A stretch of 28,675 nucleotides of DNA, taken from assembly GCA_002633005.1 (NCBI GenBank), contig NMRA01000184.1, forward strand, positions 3,255 through 31,929. The letters run 5' to 3'. This DNA comes from Phoronis australis. Its lineage: Eukaryota > Phoronida > Phoronidae. This document shows positions 18,701 through 26,508 of this stretch, in pieces (the stretch's first letter is position 1; the number at the start of each line of letters is the position of its first letter). The notes beneath the pieces were generated by a model. The model had not been told where the DNA came from, searched no databases, and was given only the letters and a program-made list of their open reading frames with translations. A program made the translations under genes and the position numbers.

Positions 18701-21700
18701 TTGAAAGTTAAAGCAGAAGTTGTTAATTAGTTTTCAGAAAACAACCCCCTGTCCCGCCAAGTGCGTCAATGGCTGCAGTTGTCGAGGCAGCGGCTGAAGA
18801 AAACTATCTGGAGTCGCTGAAACGATTAGCGAGAAACCGTGGCTTTCTTATTTTGACACTCACTTATGGTAAGTGAAACAAAGCACGTGAAGATAAGCGT
18901 AATGCTTTGCAATTCAGCAACGTCTACTCTTGTAAACGTCCACGTAACTAGAGACCATCATGCGAGCCCGCATAAAAGATATAAAATCGGCGATGCCCGT
19001 AGCCTCATTTGAGCTACCACGACACAAGAACTTCGTAATACAATGACCACTGCTTCGTGAAACTGCGCGTGCTTTCGGAGGCTGCAAATTTGTACGAATA
19101 TGAAACAATTTGGAGGCTGTTAAATACGCCTATTGTACCGACATTCACAGTGCAGTCATGGAAAATTATCTGTCAGTGGTAACTTGCCTTATTTCAGAAC
19201 ATGAATAATTTCTTTTGGTAGTTAAAAATACATACAAAACTTGCCATTGAAATTCACGAAATCATGTCCCAGCTCCTAACATATGCTCAACCCATGTTTG
19301 GGTGCAGATTGCCATATTCTCTTTCTGGACGTCCAGCGTCCGCTGTTGTATCCCCTTGCAGGATTTTAGCAGATGTGTTCCAATGAAACTGGCGACAGAA
19401 GACCACGCATTTTGGACCGATCAGACTACCGTTGTGCCCTCTAGTGGCAATTTTAGTTTTTTACGTTTCCTCTGTAGCTTCGAAATAGCTTGATGGATTT
19501 TCGTAAAATTTGGCAAATAGGTTTTTATTAGTGGGACAACTATGCATTTCCATTTTTGGACAGGTTCTACGTATTTTCCATCACGTATTGACCTTTTTGA
19601 TTTTCTTTCCTCCTCTTTATTTATTGAACCATTAAAGGGATTATCATGAATATTAGTAGACGTATTCCTTCAGAGAACCGTGGCTGACGTTGATTTTCAG
19701 AGGGATTTGACTGCTTTGGCGCCCCCTAATGGCAATTTTATTTTTTACGTCCGTTGCGTTTAGAATAGCTGGGTAAGGGTGAAATGAAATTTTAGAAGTA
19801 CGCCTTTTCTGAACTTGAACTTCAAATGAATGGAAATATGTTTTGTACTTAAGTTACTGTTTTCCTGCGGTTTGTGAACGCTACCCCCGCCCACTCCCTC
19901 TCCCCATGTAGCCAAACTTCTTCGGAAGACCCACTCCGTTCTGCTGCCTTATCACCAGCTCGTATCACGCGGGTCAGTAACAGATTCTTCAAATCCAGTC
20001 TTCTGTCCTTTACAAGGAATCAGCATGGCTTAGTGTATATGAAGTCAGTTTTGTTTTTTATTTACAGGCATCAACACAGGGGCCTTTTATTCTGTTAGTA
20101 CGCTTCTTAATCCCATGGTTCTGGACCATTTTCCAGTAAGTAAATATCGCAACTGTCCTCAAGTAAACTTGCATTTCCTTTTGCTTATTTGTTAGAAAAA
20201 CCTGAATCAAAACTTGATCACATATCTCAAAAACAATTTTTTTGGCGGGGATTTTTCCGTTACATCAAAGAAGCTTGTAAGTCAAAAAGGATTCAAAAAA
20301 TCTACAGCCAGCTGTAACAAAAATTTGATTCAATCGCTAGCTTTATCTTAATTTCAAGTCAATGTCCAAATAGATGCCAACACAACAATGATTTTTAAGT
20401 CTTGATCAGTTTTACCAATAGACATGATTAGCATATCGTCGCGTTTAAAATTCGAAGTTGCAATCGTTACATAAATCAAATTATCGGCGCAGAATCTTGC
20501 CGTTGAAGCAATCAATCAACTTTAGTCATTCAGTATGAGTATATATGCTTGTATGTCAAAACATGAACCTGGTCAAACAATGGCTTTCCAAGATGCCAAT
20601 GCATGGGGTTATAAACATTTTCGTTGAAATACTAAAGTGATTGCTCAGTTGTGGAAAACGTGAATGTTACAACACTTGATAACAGGAAATGTGTTGGAAA
20701 GATTTTGCTGAGTACATTGTATCAAACCTTCAGGGTGAAGAGTTGAATGCAGGACGCATTGGTTTGACATTAGTCTTAGCAGGACTGGTCGGCTCAGTTA
20801 TAGGTGGAATTTGGTTGGACAAGACAAAATTGTTCAAGTAAGTTTAGTTGTAATGCAGAAACTAGAAGATTGTGTGTGCTTCCAAGCAAAGGAAGAAAGA
20901 TGCATAGGGGATCAAGCACCGTGTGAGATACACTGGTTATAAAGAACATTTGCTGTTTCATTAACCTTTGTAATGCCTCCGTAGAATAAGTACTATATTT
21001 GCATGTGTCACGCTAGGCAGTAAACGGTGGTCAAAGGAAGTAACAAGCGAATGTTCACACGTGTATTTTTAAACAGTATTGCAGGTCGACTGACCACAAC
21101 TTACAAGACACCTGGCAGTGAAAACCAGCAATACAGCTAGGGGCACTCATTGGGGAAAAATAAAACAAAAAGAATGATATATATTTCAAGTTGTATTGGG
21201 AATTTCAGAGTCACAGCACTACAAATAAATATTTCACAGAAGGAACCAGGTGGATTCCTTAATTCCATGAGATAACACACACATTCCCGATATCCAAAGT
21301 GTAATTGAGTATTGAGTGGCACAGGTTAGCATTGTACCAAATGGGTACATAAAACCAAATGGGTATTGGCCGATTGGCTACCAACTCGGTCGAGCAAAAC
21401 GGCAAATTCAATGACAAGTACCAATTGGGTACAAACTGCCAAATGGGCAAATATCTTATAAAGTACCAAGTGGGTACACCAAACAGCCAACTGGGCTATA
21501 ACAACCTGCAAAGCAGGTTCCGGACACGCTGAGTGAGCAGACCAGCCGGAGTGATATAAAGAGATATTGTAAGACCGTCATTCATGTGATAACATGCTTG
21601 TTTTTTTTAGAGGAGTAACGCCCTCCTCAACAACAGGCCTGTAGTAATTAAATTCACGTATCAATTATTTATTAGTTTTAATTTACATTATACCCACGTT

Positions 21701-24700
21701 GTTCTTTTAAGATGTATGTGAGCCATGACAAAATCTGGTGATGTTAACGCATTCAATTTACCTGTTGTTTTCAGGGGTACTACGGTTGGTATTTACTGTC
21801 TATCCCTAGGCTCTTTGATAGCCTATACATTCGTCGTCGACTACGTGCCTCACATAGCAATAGTGTTTGTCTGTGGAGGACTTCTAGGGTAAGATTCATC
21901 AGGACCACTTCTATCGACGTATTAGATTCAATACCGAGAGTCAAAAAATCGTGGGTGTTTCACGACTCGAATACAGGTAATCTCTGAACAGTCTAACATA
22001 ATAAATGCCATGTCTAACACGGAATACGTAGCAGGAGTGTTTGCCTGTGGAGGACTTACAGTAACAAGGTATGATTTACAAGTCAACTATCTGATCATTT
22101 CTATCAAAATATTTCTCTAGAAAGAAGATGAAAGCGAAATGTAATCTCTTTTGATTCAATGCGCAGTTAGCAACGCATTTTGACGATGAAATGCTTCGAA
22201 ACATGACGATCTACATGTAATCTGCTGTGTAAGCAGAGGGCAATAAATAGCTTCTAGTACTAGACTGGATCCATCATTTCAGATTATTTATGACGGGCTA
22301 CCTTCCTGTTGGATTCGAGTTTGCAGCCGAGCTCACTTATCCAGAGTCAGAGGGGACATCGTCTGGCTTACTAAATGCTTCAGCACAGGTCAGTGAAGTT
22401 AACAGGACAAAGTTTTATTTAATACCTGCTTTCCACAAAAGTTACTGGACCAACCGATATCTGATAAAGAAACATTCCGACCCACATGCACATCATCTCA
22501 AAGCACTGTTAACAGGCTTGAAATTTTCCTCGCAAACGCGGATTTCCGCTTTTTTCTGTTATTCCTTCCGCGGATTTTGTTATATTTCCACGGAAAATCG
22601 GATTTGTCGTAAAATTTCCGCGGCGGGACATACATCTGCAGCGTTGCCGACTACTCTTAAAGCGGAAACTGCTCTTTATGTTTCTGAGGAACGAAAATTG
22701 TAATTGCCGGAGCACTTGGGATAGCGTGGTTCATCAATGGCGTCTGCATGTCATTGGTATTAAATCGTGGTGACAAATAGTGCGACTGTGCGGCAAAAAA
22801 TGTCTGGAGCTTGGAGTAGACAAAATATTTCGTGGAAAAGTGGATAAAAGAAACGGTCAATGTGTTCGCAAACAACACAAGTCTGGGTTTGCGCTCTGTA
22901 AACGTTGACAGAGGGACAATTACGCCGTGCCTTTTGCGTGGCCGAATCGCGAGGATCACTTGAAAACGATGAAACACAAGAAAGAAAAACACTTTCTGAA
23001 AGGAAATTCAACCGTTACCGGTAATTCGTTGGATTGGAATCGTGGGATGTGAGTGATGTATGAAATTCTTTTGTTTTATCCCACGTGCAAGCCCGTGCCG
23101 GCAGTTGCCAAGTTGGCTGCTAGGCGTGAGTCCAATTTTCTACTTGCCGCTGAAACGGGATAATGAGTGCTATTTTCGTTACTACAAGTGTGTTATAAAT
23201 TGCCGTTGATGTATTCCAATATATATTGACATTTTTCATGTTTTATTTTTGTTAAAAAGTCATATTTTGTCCTACATGAGTTTTGCAGTTCAATGGAGAA
23301 GTGGTCACGTGGCAGGTTCTGAATGATCTGATTGGTCTAAGCCATTGTTTATAAATTCTGCTGGCCTATTTTGAGTGTCCTAGTAGTTATTTCTTATGTC
23401 ACGTAGTTTGTTCTACACCAGCGTGGCTTATGAACAATTATCTCCTCTAAGTACTGTTTTCAACTGAAAAGTTTGGCCTACTTAGGATTGTGATTGATGT
23501 ATTCTATAGTTAAAGTATGTTGTTTTTGACTTTCATTTTTTCCATGCTATGAGCCAGAGGTTTTCGTCTTGACTTTTTTCCATTGCATTGGAATTAAATT
23601 TTTGTTGGAATTAGATGTGTATGTATTTCAGGCTTTCCAGATAATCTCTGGGTCGATTTTCAATATTTTTGTATCTTAATTATAAGAACTTAAAATAATG
23701 ATAATAGTTTTATAGGTTTCCCTGCAGCAACTCAAGAATAACCTTCTGTCACTCACACTTCAAATTTTGCATCATTATCTTTATTATTTTAATTTAAAAA
23801 ATGTCTTTTGTTGCATCTAATTGCCTTCATTATTGTTGCTGAAATAGATGTCAGGTACTGCTTATAATGAGTGTGTTTTGCCAACACGACACATTTACAG
23901 GGCATCTTGTGATAATAATGTTTACATTCGATCTGTTATGGTATGGTTGTTTAGATTGCAATGTGTATTTGGGGCAGTGAAAGTTTTCCTCTTTTTTGTC
24001 ATGGGTTATTCCAAGCCCTGATGTTAAAAAGAATAGAAATCACCAGTTTTGACAAACTTGGACAACTCCTACTGGATTGTTGCCCTTCAATTCTTCATTT
24101 ATATAAATCAACAGCAGGTGATTTTCCAATACTTTTTATAATAAAAACCAATTGATACCATGGTGACGAAATTGTTGAAACCAGGTTGTCAGAGTTTGTC
24201 ACCCTGTTTCTTGAATTTCATGTTCAGGCCGTGGAAGGCAAACACCCGTTTATACCGTCAAAGGAGACATTCACTTTTAGTTTTTATTATCCCATATATG
24301 TGTGAATACAGTCATGAACTACGACTTGAATGTGGCAAAGAAGAGCCAAGAACCCGTATTACATGGCCGAGCCGTATTCCTTGGTTGGTGTACAGACGGA
24401 ATCCTCGTGTACGACGGCTGGTGTGATTGGTCTTGCTCATTTGGGCTACCTAAAATATTCATCAAGACGTCGTTACTGAAAAAGCAGTTTTACTGCTCTA
24501 AAATTATATAACATTTCAGCAATGATTTACCAACTGCAAATTCTGACGCACGACGATAAGCCGCTACTTTAAATCTGAGTGATCAGAAATATGTCAATTG
24601 CCTACAAAATTGGGCGAAAATTCAAATCCAAGGAAAACGTTTTGTTGCAATGCATGCAATATTTTTACGCTGATAATAAAGACATCTGGAGATGATTACG

Positions 24701-26508
24701 ACCTGGGCCCGGTCTCCAATCTTTTTACTCGAAATGGAACTCGAAATTAGGTTTGGCATTTTCTACTCTACTTTTGGGCGAACTCAAGATAAGTGTCTAT
24801 TATTCTATGCTCGAGAACACAATAACTTACGTAGATAATTTATTGCCCTTAGTTCACAGTTTGTAAACCCAATATTAAAGCAATAAGTTCTAGTTTGAAC
24901 TCGAAATTTCGAGTTTTTACTCGAGTTTGTAGCACGAATATAAGGGTTTTCAAGAGCAAACTTGAACTAGAAACTCCTATGCATTAACTATAATGTATTC
25001 GAGCACAGTCTGATAACCAATTATCTTAAGTTCGCACAAAAGGAGCAGAGAAATTGCCAAAAATAGTTTCGAGTTCGTTTCGAGTACAAAGATTAGAGAC
25101 CGGGCCCTGATATCGAGTATGTGTTTTTTACTGACAGAAACGTTTCGTCGTAGCGTTCTTTCACTCTAGATCTCTCCCTGTTACCGTAAAATATCCTTTT
25201 CTTGGTACACTCGCTATCTCTGGTTTTGCAAATCAGCCACCGCATCAGACAGGGTTTCCATCTTTATTGATGGTGATATTTCTATCACTATTTCTATTCC
25301 AGAAGCTAAGAAACGAACTATAGGCATATAAAAGTAAGAAATTCATCGAAACTAAAACGACAGGCTCCTGCACAACTGTTTAGTTAATGTTTCAAATTTT
25401 ATATTCCCTGATGGATTATTTCTATTTTCCGACAAATTTTTAATAGCATTGAGTGGTTCAATGCATTTACTTGTAGGAAACAAAAATTGAAAGTTTTTAT
25501 AATTTTATTATAAAACTGCAGGCAAATCAATCGACGGCTGCAGGGAAAGGCCTGCGCTCTCCTTGAACCAAGGATGCACTTTAGCACAAAAAAGTTTAAA
25601 CTGAGTAATGCTTTTATCTCTCAAATCCAAAACCAGTTCATGAAAGCACTAAAACAGGACTAAATATTCCGTTAACTGTTAGATGCCATTGATCGTTCCT
25701 ATGTTGTGTTCAAACTTGGCGAAAGTAAAGGGAAAGTATGTTTTGGTTTTTGGATTTATTTAATTGCGTGTCACATTTTGGACTACTCACAAAACGTTAC
25801 TTGTCTTGTAGATATTTGGAATCGTGTTTACGCTCTGTCAGGGTGCTCTCCGAGAGTCTCATGGTACATTGGCGGCCAACCTGTTGTTGTGTGCAGCGCT
25901 CCTAGTGGGAACTATATTGACTGCCATCATTAAGTCGGATAACAGGCGGCAAGCGGCAGCACACAAGGTATCAAAATTTAACGTAAAACTGCAGGTCTCC
26001 AAAACATGATAATTCCATTAACTAAATGACAATAGAAAGATTGCCAGTTAAGACATTGTTGCCCTATATCAAGGGTTCCACGACATCTTTTTTTTCTAAG
26101 TTCCTGCTTTTAGGCAAATATTTGAACATCCATGTATACACATCACTTAACCCTTAGAGGTGCCCTTTTTATTTGTTGAGTTTACTGCATGTATAGCGTG
26201 GTATTTATGTCTGTGAGCAGTGTAACACTGTTTCTGCACAAATTTATCAAGTGATGTGAATTTGTTGTTCACTGGAATCTTTTTTCAATGCAAGTTCACT
26301 ATAACATATTTTCATAGTTTTATGGAATAGTGGACTTTCGTGTTTCTGCCATTCTATTTCAGTTTGAATTAAATCTCAAAGATGGCGCTGCATGGTGTTT
26401 AAAACTAAGTGATCCCAACTTTAGTTAGTATTATACGTCTTCTTTTTCTTTTTTCAGCACGAAGAAGAAATGAAATCGAAGATTGAACAGACAACAATTG
26501 TGGAATAA
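15690..26508 (+). CDS. FLVCR: FLVCR-family heme/choline-type MFS transporter, complete ten-exon gene
   Basis: Members are plasma- or organelle-membrane proteins of the major facilitator superfamily (SLC49) with twelve membrane helices. Vertebrate FLVCR1 and FLVCR2 are reported to move choline and were first described as heme carriers. The joined exons are 15690-15753, 17567-18093, 18240-18381, 18731-18868, 20068-20135, 20734-20837, 21775-21888, 22283-22388, 25812-25967 and 26458-26508, giving 489 residues; vertebrate relatives are slightly longer. All splice phases agree. Diagnostic stretches are [20 protein letters not shown] (helix 1), [22 protein letters not shown] (motif A), [27 protein letters not shown] (helix 7), [15 protein letters not shown] and [21 protein letters not shown]67 and Y298 appear to be the aromatic pair that in human FLVCR1 (W125, Y349) holds the quaternary ammonium group; this match is from memory. 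The family is certain; FLVCR1 versus FLVCR2 orthology is not decided. Confidence 0.93.
15754..17566 (+). other. FLVCR intron 1
   Basis: GTAAGG donor and a pyrimidine-rich TCTTTCTTCCATTTCAG acceptor. It contains MITE-like copy 2 (16541-16711) and otherwise short unconvincing open frames. Confidence 0.6.
16541..16711. mobile_element. Small inverted-repeat element (MITE-like), copy 2
   Basis: The arms 16541-16577 and 16670-16711 are inverted repeats of about 33 nt with a few mismatches (CCGTGATATGATTCTATT against CCGTGATAGGATTTTATT). They match the arms of the element at 2295-2590. The interior is about 90 nt and non-coding. Confidence 0.6.
17567..18093 (+). CDS. FLVCR: FLVCR exon 2 (helices 1-5)
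   Basis: Residues 22-197. It holds the second candidate start (ATG 17581, MDEHETKD), the helix 1 aromatic site [17 protein letters not shown], motif A LDRKGLR, and [15 protein letters not shown] followed by [14 protein letters not shown]. The donor is TCT|GTGAGT in phase 0. If exon 1 were not used, translation could start at 17581 and give 463 residues. Confidence 0.95.
18240..18381 (+). CDS. FLVCR: FLVCR exon 3 (loop and helix 6)
   Basis: Residues 198-244 plus one base. [15 protein letters not shown] continues the family's conserved helix 5 end, then an acidic loop and the hydrophobic helix 6. The donor is G|GTAAAC. An alternative in-frame extension to 18421 (donor AG|GTTTGC) is discussed under findings. 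Confidence 0.88.
18382..18730 (+). other. FLVCR intron 3
   Basis: 349 nt, AT-rich, nothing else seen. Its 3' end holds two acceptors, TAG at 18730 and CAG at 18737. Confidence 0.6.
18731..18868 (+). CDS. FLVCR: FLVCR exon 4 (central cytosolic loop and start of helix 7)
   Basis: Residues 245-290 plus one base. It encodes [13 protein letters not shown], the family's central loop, and [12 protein letters not shown]. The start at 18731 (acceptor TTAATTAG) is chosen because it keeps phase with the exon 3 donor and yields the expected charged-then-proline motif; the better-looking CAG at 18737 would break the frame from that donor. The donor is G|GTAAGT. Confidence 0.82.
19425..19510. repeat. Dispersed direct repeat with CTCF-like core, copy 1
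   Basis: Contains GTGCCCTCTAGTGGCAATTT (14-nt core at 19434-19447), then TTTTTTACGT and AATAGCT. It is matched about 285 nt downstream. The complement of the core, CCACTAGAGGGCAC, fits the consensus I recall for CTCF, but the match may just reflect a repeat family. Confidence 0.45.
19705..19790. repeat. Dispersed direct repeat with CTCF-like core, copy 2
   Basis: Contains GGCGCCCCCTAATGGCAATT (core 19719-19732), then TTTTTTACGT and AATAGCT, in the same order as copy 1 but more diverged. Confidence 0.45.
20068..20135 (+). CDS. FLVCR: FLVCR exon 5 (helix 7)
   Basis: Residues 291-313, including [19 protein letters not shown], the second-half substrate site with Y298. Acceptor TTTACAG, donor CCA|GTAAGT, phase 0. 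Confidence 0.95.
20136..20733 (+). other. FLVCR intron 5
   Basis: 598 nt, AT-rich, nothing else seen. Confidence 0.6.
20734..20837 (+). CDS. FLVCR: FLVCR exon 6 (helix 8)
   Basis: Residues 314-347 plus two bases. It reads [20 protein letters not shown] and then [11 protein letters not shown], the second-half motif A. Acceptor CTTCAG, donor AA|GTAAGT. Confidence 0.95.
20838..21774 (+). other. FLVCR intron 6
   Basis: 937 nt. It holds the quasi-palindromic minisatellite at 21334-21497; otherwise nothing was recognised. Confidence 0.6.
21334..21497. repeat. Minisatellite of quasi-palindromic TACCAANTGGGTA units
   Basis: Seven or more units of the form GTACCAAATGGGTAC, GTACCAATTGGGTAC, CTGCCAAATGGGCAA, GTACCAAGTGGGTAC and AGCCAACTGGGCT. 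CCA positions are at about 21338, 21355, 21381, 21421, 21440, 21467 and 21487. Spacings alternate roughly 17-20 and 26-27 nt, suggesting a two-unit repeat of about 45 nt. Paired changes keep each unit's arms complementary. Confidence 0.6.
21775..21888 (+). CDS. FLVCR: FLVCR exon 7 (helices 9-10)
   Basis: Residues 348-385 plus two bases. Two hydrophobic stretches, [19 protein letters not shown] and [12 protein letters not shown], are separated by a short VVDYVP linker. Acceptor TTTTCAG, donor GG|GTAAGA. Confidence 0.93.
21889..22282 (+). other. FLVCR intron 7
   Basis: 394 nt, no complete exon. It carries a partial, diverged copy of the exon 7 end and its donor region at about 22024-22108. Confidence 0.6.
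22024..22108 (+). repeat. Partial duplicate of the FLVCR exon 7 / intron 7 boundary
   Basis: TAGCAGGAGTGTTTGCCTGT and then GGAGGACTT match TAGCAATAGTGTTTGTCTGT and GGAGGACTT at 21855-21883. Similarity continues past the donor (GGTATGATT against GGTAAGATT, and CATTTCTATC against CACTTCTATC). A donor-like AG|GTATGA is kept. No upstream part encoding helix 9 is present. Confidence 0.55.
22283..22388 (+). CDS. FLVCR: FLVCR exon 8 (helix 11 region)
   Basis: Residues 386-421: [35 protein letters not shown], one of the most conserved family stretches. Acceptor ATTTCAG, donor CAG|GTCAGT, phase 0. Confidence 0.96.
22389..25811 (+). other. FLVCR intron 8 (3.4 kb)
   Basis: The longest intron of the gene. 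Several short open frames are unsupported. It contains a CCGCGG/AAATTTTCC-rich patch at 22515-22630 that may be an old element, and a MITE-like element at 24705-25107. Confidence 0.6.
24705..25107. mobile_element. MITE-like element with GGGCCCGGTCTC ends
   Basis: The left end, from GGGCCCGGTCTC, and the right end are inverted repeats of about 28 nt with roughly three mismatches (AATCTTTTTACTCG against AATCTTTGTACTCG). The element is about 403 nt long, AT-rich and non-coding, and holds further nested inverted stretches around ACTCGAAATTTCGAGT. Target duplication is not clear. Confidence 0.65.
25812..25967 (+). CDS. FLVCR: FLVCR exon 9 (helix 12 and C-terminal tail)
   Basis: Residues 422-473: [20 protein letters not shown], a last hydrophobic helix ([17 protein letters not shown]), then the basic KSDNRRQ tail start typical of the family. 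Acceptor CTTGTAG, donor AAG|GTATCA, phase 0. Confidence 0.94.
25968..26457 (+). other. FLVCR intron 9
   Basis: 490 nt, AT-rich, with a long pyrimidine tract before the acceptor. Nothing else seen. Confidence 0.6.
26458..26508 (+). CDS. FLVCR: FLVCR exon 10 (C-terminus and stop)
   Basis: Residues 474-489, [16 protein letters not shown], then TAA at 26506-26508. The acceptor TTTTTCTTTTTTCAG is strong. The charged tail fits a cytosolic end, and the phase matches exon 9. Confidence 0.85.
   Translation, partial: HEEEMKSKIEQTTIVE

Larger units (their letters stand above)
18869..20067 (+). other. FLVCR intron 4
   Basis: 1.2 kb, no coding sequence recognised. It holds a pair of diverged direct repeats around 19425-19510 and 19705-19790, each carrying a GCGCCCCCTAGTGGC-like motif. 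Confidence 0.6.

Noticed and set aside
21259-21511. Minus-strand frames with repeated [10 protein letters not shown]-type words
   Set aside because: They are translations of the minisatellite at 21334-21497, not genes.
24160-24511. Two overlapping plus-strand frames inside FLVCR intron 8
   Set aside because: No homology or splice signals in phase with the flanking FLVCR exons; including them would disrupt a conserved exon 8 to exon 9 join.
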